Shown piece by piece: positions 24,868 through 37,358 of a stretch of 64,000 bases of DNA. Source of the DNA: Limnoperna fortunei. Its lineage: Eukaryota; Mollusca; Bivalvia; Mytilida; Modiolidae. The stretch spans positions 22,842,460 to 22,906,459 of the forward strand of contig OX104112.1 of assembly GCA_944474755.1 (NCBI GenBank), in the 5' to 3' direction. How positions within the stretch are numbered: position 1 is the first letter of the stretch; each line of letters opens with the position of its first letter. Position numbers and translations under genes: made by a program. The notes under the pieces are model-generated. The model was not told where the DNA came from. It ran no database searches and was given only the letters and a program-made list of their open reading frames with translations.

Positions 24868-24967
24868 CACCCCATCCTGCATAATTACCTGCTAGTATAA
24901 GAAATTTATTAGTGATGTTACCCTGATTGTAACAGTAACAACGTACTACTTTTATACCGTGCAGTAT
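24868..24967 (+). repeat. Left terminal inverted repeat of KDZ transposon
   Basis: 100 bp starting CACCCCATCCTGCATAATTA and continuing through CCTGCTAGTATAAGAAATTT to GTGCAGTAT. It pairs with 41,486-41,585. Mismatches are concentrated in the outermost 16 bp. Confidence 0.9.
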
Positions 24968-25104
24968 TAATGTTAGTGTTAGTAGCAGTAATAAAAGATA
25001 AAGGATACATAAACCCGTACTTATCGTCCGTCCGTTCCCAATAATATAAGTTTTTCACAACTTCCGTAAAAGGCACACGTGTTAAACATTTACAGTGCAT
25101 TGAA

Positions 25105-28100
25105 ATGGTTTTGATTCGAAAAAGAAAAGTGTACACAACAGCAATACAGTTTAGAGGCAGCAGAAAGAGGAAAGTGGTAAATTCTAGACATTTTGGTTTG
25201 AAGGTTGACAAGACTCACGACGTTCAAAGCTCTGCATCGAGTTCGGACTCAGCAGGTCGATCAATTCCTTCACTCATTTGCACCGATGACATATCGGATC
25301 AAGATTTAAAGGATGATAAACTAAGTTCAGGTGAATACTTATATTAAATCCCAAGTCTCTAAACATCATGGAATGTCAGAAATTAGGAGGTTCTCTACAA
25401 GAGTGTCGGGTCGTTTCGCCCCGACTAACCTGTTCGCCCCGAGTCGTTTCGCACCTATAAAGTGAGTGGTTTCGCCCTGTTTCGCTCCTCTAAATAAAAT
25501 CAATGTGTATTTTTAAACAAAAAAAAAAGCGTATTTTGTGTGTTGGAGTTGATGAACTTTAATTAATAAAGCGTATTTTCGCAAAATAATGTTAGAACTT
25601 TTTGTATAAAAAAATTATAATTTCATTTGTTAATTACTTCATGAAAATAAATCAATTAATATGTTGATAATTGTCAAATACCAAATATCATTTGTAATGT
25701 GATGATTAAAAGAAATTAATTATGTTATGATTAAATAAAATTTCAATCAAATTAAGAAACCCCTTTGATCTAGAGCTTTACAGCTTGTGCCATCGTGTCA
25801 GTTAATTAAACATTCAAAGTAATTTGTGAAATGTTTGATTAGTCAAAACATAAGCTGTAAAACTCACCAGAATATATAAAAAAAGTAAATTATTAAAGAA
25901 ACCAAAACAAAAGCACACGCAATAGACAATTATCTATCATTATATATATTATAAAATTATGGGCGAAACGACTCAGTTCAAACGTGATTCGGGGCGAAAC
26001 GAACCCAGAGGCGAACGGGATTCGTGGCGAAACGACCCGGATTCCTCTACAAGTGACAAGCTAGGTAGATGATTTCAATTGAGCTACAAAATGTAGTAAA
26101 GCTCGATGCCAACATCTTTGTGTCCCCTCCCCGATTGGGGTTATATTGGTATGGGTAGGTAGAAAATAATTTTTTTTGGTTTGAGATAGTTTTTGTTGCT
26201 GGAGTATTTAATGCTCACAGGAAATAGAATTCATCAATGGTAGATCAAGCGTAAAATTCAGTCGTATATGTTTTGGAAGAAGCATCAGTCAAGACACTTA
26301 GACCTCACTATTTGGATCCAATGATTCCTACTGTTCAGTTTCAGATCATATTTAATTACCTGTGTTGCACACCTTGAATTGACTTTTGTCTCATGAACCT
26401 GTATTTTTTTCATTAAAAATATTTAAAAGTTTTATAAAAAATAGTTTCCATGAACCTGTTTGACCAGATTGTATTAAAAGTTGTTTATTCCAAAATTAAT
26501 ATGTAAAACATGAACAAAATGTGTGGCTTGCCATCACAAATTTATTCGATCATCGTTGGTCCTATCATACTAAGGCAGATTACATCTGTAGCGTTCCGAA
26601 ACTCCCAAGCAAAAAGTCCCAATCTATTAGTCGCCAAATTCACACCTTTAGCAGTGTTTGCATGTACCAGATTCCTAAAGAATAAACCAATAAGCATAAA
26701 AGCAATAAAATAGATCTTGAACCGCAACAGCCTATATAATTTTTCAGGTTGCTGCGATTTTACCGGGTCTGTCGTTGGAGGGGAAACAAACAATATTTTA
26801 TTTTTGGTCCGATAAGGATTTAAATTATATCTCTCTTTGCTGTATTTGTACAGAACCTGTTTGGTGTACCTCAAATTACCAAAAACAATATAAAAATTAC
26901 TTAAAACCACATTAAAATGTATGTTTTATAATTAAAATCAATTGATAGACAACTTATATTAGTGATGTGTTTATAAAGAAAATGTGAAAAGTTAAAGTTT
27001 TCATGTATTCACCTAGTTTGTTTTAGGCTGAAACCTTGATTGTATCATGATTATTACCACATGTAGTATAAGAATTTCGATGTTTTATTTTCTAATCTAG
27101 TAAGAAGTCGTTATGAAATGAAAAAATCTAGCTGCCTTCAGGATTGGCAAGAAATAAGAAATGTCCTTTACGACACTTACATCAATTCAGAGGCTCCAGT
27201 CTGTTTGAATTGTCAGGATTGTGGTGAAACATCACAATTGTACAGATGCGTTGATTGTATGCCATATGAGAATGTCTGTGAGTCTTGTTTACAGAATAGA
27301 CACCAGTACCCTCATCTACATATTTTTGAGGCCTTTCGGGTATGTAATTTGTATATAAGGATTTTATGACTATTTATTAAATTTTCCCAGATATTGGACA
27401 GCACTGTGGTTATTGGTAAGATACATGTAATTTTGAGAAGAAGATAAATGTAACGGAAGACCACTGTTTACTGTTACAACCAAAATGTCCATGAAAGGTA
27501 AAGAATTGCAAGTTGCATAACAAGACTCCAGAGAAAATAGTAGAAAGGAACTTTTTGAATTAAAAAGGTTTATAGACACAAGTCAACTAAATACTCTATT
27601 TATAACTCTTTCTGATAATTGTTTATGTGTATTTCAGGCCTTTGTTGGAGCTGTTATTGAAACACCCACCTGGATAATGCGTGTTCATAATTGTGACACA
27701 ACCTACTTGAAAGAAATTATAATTGTGGATGAAAAAGGTCTGTGCTTTAATGCTTAATCACATTTAATAAACTATTAAATGGTTGAATGTTTTGTTAAAA
27801 ACTAGAACTTACAAATGTAAGGTGAGAATAACCAAATCGTCTAATAAAAACATGAAATGTTAATCATACATATACAACTGCATGGTCACATTGGTGGCAT
27901 TATATAGTAAGATTCACCCAATCTTCATGAAACTTCACAGAAATGTAACTGATGTATTAAGACATTTTTAATAAAAAAACTTTCGTTTATTTATTTCTGT
28001 CACCCTTCCAATAAGAAACTTCTTTTTTCATCCCCAGTTTTCAATGAGAGTAATATTGCTGCTACACATAGCAATCTTGTTTTACTAATATTTTCAGGAA

Positions 28101-31100
28101 GACAGCATACTCGCCAATTGCAATTTTGCAAGTGTGAAGCAGAAGCCATTACATTGGTTCGGTACAGACTTTGGCCCTCTTCAACCAGGTTTCCTAAATT
28201 GGCTTTTCATATGGAATTATTAAAGTGGTTGAATGGACTTCTGATTGAATGCCATGTGTCTGTTAAAGGGTTTTGTGAAGCTTTGAAGGCACGCTGTTCA
28301 AAGCATCATAGAAGTTATACTAACTTGCAGGTAAACGTACATGTGCTGTACTCTTTCTCAGATTTTAGTAATAAATCTTGATACTAAGTGTATGTTTGTA
28401 TAATTCCTCTAAAACAAATAAATGTTGGTTAAGGTTTTATTTTTAAATTTATTTTAACTTCAGTAAATGGGGAACAGATTTCAAGTTTAACTGTGCTTAA
28501 GCAAAAATAGCAAAAAAAATGTTTAGGTAGGCCCAAAAAAAAACAGGTTACTAGGTAGGAAGGGAAACAGGAAACCCACATATTATTTTGTTTGGCCTTA
28601 ATGCCCATTGGGACTCTATTGACTTAGTAAATATTAGCCCATATGAACACTTTGTAGGCACATCTCCTCAGAGATCCCTGAAAGGATTTTGCTGAAATGT
28701 TGTGGAATTGTTTGTTACCATCTGCATATTTCTTTCCAGATAAAAGACATCTACAAGGTTTTGATAAATGAAACTTTCCCTGAGTTTCGACATTTTTTTC
28801 ATAGATTGGAACAGCCATTCAACTTGACAAGTTGTGAAAAACTTGATAATGGAACAGAGTGTCCAGCCTGTTTTTCGGTAAGTTTAACACACTTACACAG
28901 TTAAAATTTTTTGGATATTTATTGGAATTACACTGTTTGTCTATTAGTCTTTTAATATAAATGTTGGGGGCCTCGGTGGCCGAGTGGTCAAGGTAGTTCG
29001 TCTACTATTGATCACGTGGTCTGTCAACACTGAGATTGCGGGTTCGATTCTCACTGCAGGCAGGGTGTACTCGACTCCAATCTTAATTGACAAGGATTGC
29101 CAGTTTTCCTACCGCAGGTCGGGGGTTCTCTCCGGGTACTCCGGCTTCCTCCCCCAATAAAAACTGGACGCCATGAGATAGCTGAAAAATTGCTGAAAGT
29201 GGCGTTAAAACACCATTCAAACAAACAAACAATATAAATGTTACTCATAAAATCTACTTATAAAGCAATAAACATATACCGCCAGTCATTAAATTATCAA
29301 AGAATCCATTATAATTGTTAATTAGTCGATACAGTTAGTAAAGAAATAGTCATACACTGTCCAGGTAAACGATTATGTATTGTAAACAATCACATGTTCC
29401 AGCAAATTCAACCTGTAATTTTGTACAGCTCGAAACAAATCTTGCCAATTTACGATACCTTGTATGATAAATTATACTAATGTGTTAAAAATTTTACCAC
29501 CGCAGCTGGACACTGCAAGACCACATTGCTTTAAGCTACTGGGTAGAACACTGTTATTATCAATAGTGTACATTTATGGATGTTCAAAGATTTATTGTGT
29601 AGGTGATTGCGATGCATTTATGTTTTTTAAATGATGAGTGGATTATATTCAAGAGTCTTTTAATGATAAAACAGTAGTGAAAATCATTTTTGTCAAGGAT
29701 GGTGGAGTAGAGAAAAAATGCATCCCATCAAGCTCTGCTGCCACACTAAATTCGAGAACCAGTTTTTCCGAATCGATAACAATTCTTCTTTTCTCTCTCA
29801 CACAGACAGTACCAAAGATATACAGCTTCGATGCAGATTTTCAATTGGTAAGAAAATCTTCATCTGGTAAACAGTGGGAACAGCCCAAGCACAAGGACAT
29901 ATTTTTCTTGGATCAAAGTTTGGTCGACAAATTTATCACAGATTATGATGCTGACAAGAAAAAACCTATTGTGGTATCTATTTAAGTTTTTTTTAATTAA
30001 AAAAAGTAATTTGAAAATATATATAAACTGTTTTGGATAAGTGGCAATGTTTGTAGGTTGGTGGAAAGGGTTCAATAAAAAAAAATTATATTTGGCCTTA
30101 AATATCAATATAATGAAAAGTTGTACATTTATGTACTATAAAGTAATACCTCACATAGTTTTGATTTGTTGTTTATCAACTTACACGTAGCTTGCCATTT
30201 AATAGTTCAGACAAGTAAGATTGCCCTTTGTATATAGAAAAACTTCCATTTTTTAATTAAACATTTTTATTAAACTCTCATGCCTCCATTTCTTCATGAA
30301 ATCATAAAGATTTATTCTGAATTTTACTCTTGTCAATAACATGGATGAGTTCATTATGATGTTAGACCAAACACTTTTTTATAGAGTTATTGCCTTTTCT
30401 ACTTATAAAATCTTCTATTTTTCAATGTTATGATCCTCGTTGATTAAAATTTTTAAGGGTTCGTTTAAATTTAAAAAATTGGTTTGTTTTATGCATATTA
30501 AATACTAGATGGAGTAATAATTGTTCATTTTGAGATATAATCTCTTACATATGTTCAGTGTAGAAAGATTACATTTTTTATCTTTTTTTTTATGTCCTGC
30601 TACTTGTCTATAATTTGTACACTATTTTGATGCTTGGGCTGCTACATACACATATATGAAATTTTTAATGTATTTGTTCAGGATTGTAGTGAGTTCCAAG
30701 CTGGAAGCATTGTACGTTCTAAAAACAAGAATAAGAAATTGTCAGAAACAGCAGTGTTTGGGTCTACCTGTCGGCATGAGTATCCAAAATACTTTTTTAG
30801 CCTTAAGCATGGAGAAAGGTAGGGATATTGCAGAAAAAGTTTACAAATTTACTATCATATCACGGAATTATATAAAGCATAAATATGGTGATGACTTTTG
30901 ACTTCACAGCCAAAAAAATTTTCTCAGAATGAAATATATTTAGTTTGAGGAACACAACCTCTTTATTTAAATCACTCTCCATACGAAGGAGTATTCTGTA
31001 ATTCGTGTTCAGGTGAGGTTGGATTTTAATTCTGTTCAAATCTGATACAAACATTTGTGTTTATTTTTTGTTAGTTTGAACACTGGTCATGCTTATCATA

Positions 31101-34100
31101 GCAGTAGATTCACTAGATTTATTAGGTTGAATAAAACCTTGCAAAATGCTGTAGTCTTGTGAGGTATGTAAATATCAGCCTGTCCAGTTTCAAGTTCCGT
31201 ATTAAGACCAAAATAGCTTAACTGCTTTGCATAATCATAAGTCATAGTTCTTGAAGTGCAATTTAGTGTAATAAAATAACTCAGGGGAGATAATTAGACT
31301 AAAGTTGTTTTTGAATGTATATTTCAGTATGAAATTGGGAGTATCCTTTTGTTATAACCCTGCTTGAAAAGAGCGTGGTATATAGTGATAGGGGTGTGTG
31401 TCTGTCCTTCCGTTACATCTTGGTGTACACATCTCTTATCTGTAACTCCTCCTAAACCCCGCAATGGATTTTCATGAAACTTGAACACAATTTTGGTGAC
31501 ATAATGAAGATGTGCTGTGCACCTCCTATTTTAAATTTAATCTGATGGATTTTTGGCTTTTCCCATAGCAAAACATGGACTTAGCCATTAAAGGTCAAGG
31601 GGGTACCCATCTCTTATCCCCAACTCCTCCTAAACCCCTCAATGGATTTACATGAAATATTCGCACAATGTTTGTGACATAATGTAGATGTGCACTTCCT
31701 ATTTTAACATTTGGTCTGATTGATGATTGGGGATGGGGGTATTTATTTGCAGTTTTTCTAGTTTTTGTTACAGTATTCTATTTTTTTGTTTGTTTCTAGG
31801 CTTGGATATTTTGTTTATCTCCTGAATAAATTGTTAGAGGAGCAGGCTGATGACACTTACCCAATTTATGTGATGTATGACATTGCATGTAGCTTACATA
31901 GCCATATGAAAGTATGTATTTTGATAATTGATAAATATTTTTTGAAGAACAGAGAAATTTGGGTTCAATAAAGAAAATTCAATGTTTAGTTTACCTGTTA
32001 TACCCCAACCAACAAAGTGGGGCTTTGTTAAAATTGTGTGATTGCTAATGTGACAGTATTTGCAAAAGTTTCTGTAGGGGCTTCCTTTTTATTGAGTACA
32101 TGAAAAATGTAGTTATTGTGCATGCTTGTAGTATAAATATATCTAACATTATAAGTAAAATGTATATAAATCATGGATAATGAAATACATGCTGATTTTC
32201 AATTTTTTACATCGGTATCTTTTTCTTGGCAAATAACAAAGCATCTGTTTTGTCAAAAATGAAACATTTTTATATACATTTGCCTTTAAGCGGTTTATTT
32301 TTAATTTTATTTCATTTATAGTACGTTGTTTGTTTCCGCATGTTCCAAAGTTATACATTATAGTATTATTTTTCTATGTTTTTACTAAATTCAATATTTG
32401 TGTTAATGGAATAAATGTTGATAGTCATTTTAATATTTTATTCCTTTTCAGAAACATGCTGGTGCATCAGTATTGGACAAAGTTAAATTCTCTATTCCCA
32501 TATTTCATTCATATGGTCATAAAATGGATTGTCAGGTATATTGTATTATATCAATCCATTATTTACCATTTGTTAGGAAAACAAAGGAAATATGTGCTGT
32601 TTTTCTACAATTTTATTTACTCATTGAAAATTATTCTTCATAATTTTTTTCCTGGACTTAATGTCACTTATTGTGTGACTGCAAATCCTTTTAAATAATT
32701 GAATATATCATGTTGCAACTTGGTATTCTGCAAGTACCTTTTGTACAAAAATTCTATTTGCTAAATTTTAGTGAATTCATGTACCATTGACTTAGATTTT
32801 TTGAATGTGAGATATAAATCTGTTTTTGAAATGACAAATTTTGATTTATTAGATACTAGTATTTTAATTTTGAAGGACATTTGAAGTATATAGGCATTGA
32901 TTTTTACATACTTCTTTTTGTGATGACTTTTTCCTCAAACAGAAAACGTTACATGTAAGTTTTGATTTTTTGTTGTAGGTTTTGTATGGCCCAAGAAGGA
33001 CAAGTGGTATTGGTCTTACTGACGGTGAAAGCTTAGAGAGGCTTTGGTCCTACTTGGGAAAGTTTTCATCTATAACAAAAGAGATGACACCTGAAAACAG
33101 AGTTGATCTTTTAACAGATGCCTTACTTCACTATGGGCGTAAAATACGAGACAAACTAGGTTAGGAATCTTGATGATGATAGAATCAAAAGATATTTTGA
33201 TTGTTTTATATTTGTACATGTCACTTGTCCAAAATTTTAACAGCTATCGGACCCATACTTCTTTAGAACTTTAAAAATAAATTTGATATATCAATATGAT
33301 TATTTTTAAATCTCCAAACCAGATTGAATTAAATATTTTGTTTTTGAATGATGGATACCCCTGGCTCTTGTATAATATACATGCATATGCTTGACTGTAC
33401 TGTTCATCTTGTCATCACTATCTTCATGGTAAATGCATTATCTTAAGATTAGCAATAAGAGTAACAAAAAAATTATTATAAAGTTGTTTGATGTTAACAT
33501 TTATTTGGGTATGGGGTACATAAACTTGTTTGATTAATCACTATTGAATATGCTGTCATGATCTGACATCTTTGTGTATTATGTTTTAAGGTGACATATT
33601 GATCAAATTTTTTAAAAGCATAATCAGTCATCAAATAATAAGATAAGATAACGTAACCCTTAGTCCATTTATACTTACTTTTTTCACAGGTGCAAGTCTG
33701 GCAGGAAAATTTAAAAAAGCCTCTATGCTTGAAAACAGCAGTAGGAATAGTTTACAAGAATTATTGGATCCTTTGACAGGTATTTAACCTATACTTTTCA
33801 TCTCTGCACATTTCTTTTTATATTTGTCCCCTGTCGCAACCTGACAGAGGGACCTAGTAATGGTCCTAGTCCGTCTGTCCATCATACATTTGTGAATGCA
33901 ACTCCTCTGACACAGCTCAACTGTTTTTGATCAAATATTGTAGTATTTTTTGTTATGATATGTAGTTGATCATATAGCAAAGCCATTTTGATTCGACAAA
34001 TTTGATAGGAGTTATTGGAATTCATTTTAGGTCATAGAAACATTTTGGGGGCACAACTCCTCTGAATCTGCTCAATGGATTTTGCTGAAATTTTGTAGGA

Positions 34101-37100
34101 TTATTTGTCATCATATGTAGTTGATCATATTGCAACATCACTTTGATTTGACAAATTTTATAGGAGTTATGGGACTTTATCCACTTAGTGTATTGTAGGT
34201 CATAGGAACTTCTTGTGGTCTCCTCTGAGGCTGCTCAACAGATTGTGCTGAACTTTAATTCATTTTAGTATGTAGTTGTATGTATGTTAATATTATTTTG
34301 AGATTTACAAATTCTGCATAAATAATAAGACTATATTGTCATGATTGTCAAAGTAAATTTTTCAACTTTAATGTGGCGGCAATTAATGGGAAAAGAACAA
34401 ATTTGAGAGTATATAGGAATCATCTTGTTCATCTGTCCATAAGACCTTGTGAGTGCAATTCCTCCTATAGCACTGGATGGAATTCAATAAAACTTTTTAG
34501 GAGGGAAGGACATCATGTGTAGGTGTGCATGAAGTAGTGAGGTAGCTCTTGGATGTCATTTGTCATTTAGGGGAGATAATTGGACTTAAGTTTTATTTCC
34601 AAAATAACGCCTGAGGCTACTAATCTCTTTGTCCGCAACTCCTAGACAACTAAATTAAAGGAACATATCACAGAATCTGTTTTCAATTAACTGATCAATT
34701 GTTTTATAAAGTGTGTGGGTTTCTATTAAAATATAAATTTTTTACTTATAATAATCTATATAATCTCATTATGTTAAGGTATATCTCATGAAGATGTGAC
34801 AAAGTGGATTGATGAGGAAAAAGAAACAATCACCTGTTCTGCAAGTGATAAAAATGGTATGTACCATACTATAAATATTTTCATTGATCTGCGAATATTT
34901 TACCAAAAATTAATTTCAAACAATACTGTATTAATGTAACTAATTCAATTTTTATTTGACATACTACAGTTACATTTTACACCAAGTGTGCAATAAAGAT
35001 TGTTTCATTTAAATCAAATAACAAAGGTATATGGAGATTAATTTGAAGACATTTGTTTTTCTTATTCAGTTCCTTTGACATCACATGAACAATACAGCCT
35101 AAAACTAGACAGCCTTCATAAAATGGGGTAAATGTAACTTAGTTATTATAATCATGTCCCTTAACAAAAAGTGGAAACAAATTAATTTATCTCTGTCCAC
35201 CTTTCTATGGCTCAACTATGTTTGTCATATTCAGTGTTACTATTTTCATATATATGACAGTATCAAAAAATACCATTTAAAATCCCATAAGGATAAGGTT
35301 TCAGTCTCAAGTTTATATTTTTCAAATCCGACTTGCAGGTCAAAGATGCAGTTCACTAATTTTGGTTTATTTAGTATCGGTTTGTTGATATCAACTTAAA
35401 TTGTAAGGTCCATGTATTAATTTTTTTACATACATGTAATGAAATTGTCAGCATTCAAAATTGGTATATAGGAATCACTCTGTCTGTCTGTGCATCCATC
35501 TCTCCATAAGACTCTGATTGGATTTTAATTAAACTTGACACAAAGAAAGAACATCATATGTAGAGTTCAATACGAAATGGGGGTTATTGTGAGCTTGTAT
35601 AACATTATTAGGAATACCAAATATATTGTTATTTTTATTTTAGAGAAACACATGGTGTTGAAGAGGATGCTAAATATAAAAAGTAAGTTTGTAATATATA
35701 TAGTTTATAATTTATGCAAAACAAAACCACATATATTATTTTATACCCATAAAACAAACTATGGTGAATGTTGGTTGTTTGGAAAAATGGGTATCTACAC
35801 TGTGATGCACACTTGGTGAAATCATAAACTCAAAAAGTATGAAAGCTATAGATTTTAATCTATGCAGAGTGATTATATATATACTGATGTGCAATCTGAA
35901 AGTCAAACAAATGGAGTATATAATAATAGCCCCAAAGATGGGGGATATACTGTTTACACCACTGTCCAACCTTAACAAATATTTTTGTCACAGATATATA
36001 TATATATATATATATATGTGCCTATGCTCAGAGAGTAGTAGCTCTTATTCATCTTGTTTAAAATTCTTTTGCAGAGTAACAGCCACAGTACAAAAAATGG
36101 AAAGAAAACTTAAAATAAAATGGAAAAAATCAGATGATGCTTTCAAAACTAACTTGTCAACAGCAAAAGATAAGATAAGGATGTCTATTCTTATAAAGTT
36201 ACAAAGGAATATTGCAGAGGGACATTTCCTATTAGATCTGATCAAAAAGTATGCTAGTAAGTTTCCTGTTATGATAAGGATATGGTGAGCATGCAAGGCT
36301 TTGATGTGGATTGTGATCAATTGTTAAAATATGGCCTGGACACTTCCAGCTGTTTCACCCAGGCAAAATCACACATATGAATGCTAAATGTGAGATAAAG
36401 TTAAATGTCATTAAAATTGCTGATTTTGGAACACAATCATGTTGCTTTATGTATTAATTTAACATTTTTGTAATAAAGTATACTGTATGTTTGCTAATGA
36501 CTTATTATTTTCTACAATAACTGCTGGAAATCAATGAAAGATTTAATGACTCAAGACATAGGCAAAATAACTTAAATGAGATTCAATACTGCACTTTTCA
36601 CTATTTATAACCTATTTTGTAGATTGTGGTTATTTATTTATTTTCTTTGTATTATCATTTCTAGGAGGACAAGCTATTGCCATTAGACTGTGCAGACAAC
36701 TGAAAAAGATTGTTGCCAAAATTAAGCAATCACTAAAAGAGTATAATGAAATAGGATGTCCAAATATGAGAGAGAACCTTCCGCTTATTCTTTCATTTGA
36801 TGATGTTAAATGTCATGATAGTGCTGTGTGGCAAGAACTTGATATGCAAAATGACAGTGAAATACCATCAACTGTAAAAAGACAAGCCATTCATCTTAGA
36901 TCAATGATAGATAGAGCTGTTGAAGAACAAAACCTGGTTAAACAGGAAATGGCTTCTGTGATTCAGTGGTACAAAAACCAACATTTCTTGTTAAAAGTTG
37001 CTCTAGACAACTCAGTTTCTAAGGGAAGTAGATCTTGCTTGATAAAAGAAGGTCTATATATAGAATCAAAACTAGGAGAAATTGTCAAATCCTTTAGTTT

Positions 37101-37332
37101 ATATAGCGAAGAAGTTGATGTGCCATCAACTTTTTTTGATATTGTTGGTCTTGCAAATCAGAATGAGATAAGTTTCGAACAAGAGGATATTGTCTCTGAC
37201 TTTGAAGTTAGTAACGAAATTGATTTAGATGATGAAGATTTGCACGACTTAGAATTTGATGATGGCTTACCTTTAGATGATGAACTAGATTTAATTGAAG
37301 ATGATTCGTCTTTGGAAGTTAATACACCTTAA
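25105..37332 (+). CDS. KDZ transposase, 16 exons, 910 aa
   Basis: Exons: 25105-25330, 27101-27339, 27638-27737, 28098-28330, 28740-28877, 29806-29973, 30682-30818, 31800-31911, 32452-32535, 32979-33159, 33690-33779, 34779-34856, 35070-35127, 35644-35682, 36075-36256, 36665-37332. Every intron is GT-AG and every phase closes, giving 2,733 bp. The ATG at 25,105 sits in GAAATGG. The N-terminus is basic, then a Cys cluster (CxxC at 110/113, 116, 125/128 and 135/138, with His 143/147/149) resembles the CxC zinc modules of KDZ proteins. Then come FCKCEAEA (198-205), CPAC (307-310), YSFDADFQL (D321; usual DGNF), GSTCRHEYP (395-403), KHGERLGYF, VMYDIACSL (D441), and GIGLTDGESLERLWSYL (E496/E499, W502) followed by TKEMTPENRVDLLTDALLHY. 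The C-terminus has a helical region, KYARGQAIAIRL (~686-697) and a very acidic last ~55 residues. Its role would be cut-and-paste transposition in the nucleus. The first exon lies next to the left TIR. Intron 1 holds a MITE and intron 5 a SINE. Exact catalytic residues are inferred from family motifs. Confidence 0.92.
25401..26044. mobile_element. MITE in transposase intron 1, GGTCGTTTCGCC termini
   Basis: The ends GAGTGTCGGGTCGTTTCGCC and the reverse complement GAATCCGGGTCGTTTCGCCA are inverted repeats. The 8-bp direct repeat CTCTACAA (25,393-25,400 and 26,045-26,052) flanks it. The GGCGAAACGA motif recurs several times near each end (e.g. 25,961-26,036). There is no ORF. An 8-bp duplication is compatible with hAT- or KDZ-type transposases. 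It inserted into the intron without disturbing the splice sites. Confidence 0.88.
28966..29230 (+). mobile_element. Full-length tRNA-derived SINE in transposase intron 5
   Basis: The best-preserved SINE of the window (265 bp). The head GGCCTCGGTGGCCGAGTGGT contains an A-box (TGGCCGAGTGG) and GGGTTCGATTCTCAC a B-box, so the origin is a tRNA gene (Leu/Ser-like). The body contains TCTCCGGGTACTCCGGCTTC and AAACTGGACGCCATGAGATA, and the tail ends in (CAAA)n. The 12-bp target duplication AATATAAATGTT lies at 28,954-28,965 and 29,231-29,242. It is nested inside the KDZ element and therefore younger than it at this locus. Confidence 0.93.
31360..31740. repeat. Intronic interspersed repeat with ~180-bp duplication
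   Basis: Two similar blocks (CATCTCTTATCTGTAACTCC, TCCTAAACCCCGCAATGGAT and later CATCTCTTATCCCCAACTCC, TCCTAAACCCCTCAATGGAT), each followed by a TGACATAATG(A/T)AGATGTGC phrase. Transposon-derived repeat in intron 7 of the KDZ gene. No coding potential seen. Confidence 0.6.
33830..34640. repeat. Intronic repeats related to the 31.4-kb block
   Basis: GGCACAACTCCTCTGAATCT and GCTCAATGGATTTTGCTGAA, plus AGTTGATCATATAGCAAAGC and AGTTGATCATATTGCAACAT, show tandem ~130-bp similarity. A weaker block near 34,430-34,640 has CAATTCCTCCTATAGCACTG. It lies in intron 11 of the KDZ gene. Confidence 0.5.
35995..36016. repeat. (TA)n microsatellite
   Basis: An uninterrupted run of about 11 TA units in intron 14 of the KDZ gene. 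Confidence 0.9.
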
Positions 37333-37358
37333 ATCATTCTAAATTTCAATGAGGACTA

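Noticed and set aside
24882..24884. TAA as a 3-bp target duplication at a TTACCTGC terminus (24,882-24,884 and 41,569-41,571)
   Set aside because: A three-base AT match is weak, and the 7-bp ATAAAAC repeat at the outer CACCC/GGGTG edges explains the ends better, though the alternative is not excluded.
26542..26910. 122-aa minus ORF with a hydrophobic segment inside transposase intron 1
   Set aside because: No recognisable domain, no splice partners and no start context. Kept only as a note because it is the longest antisense frame in the transposon outside the real genes.
28966..29060. A functional tRNA gene
   Set aside because: The A- and B-box-like head belongs to a 265-bp SINE with a body, a CAAA tail and a target duplication. 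The insert between the boxes does not fold as a standard tRNA by inspection.
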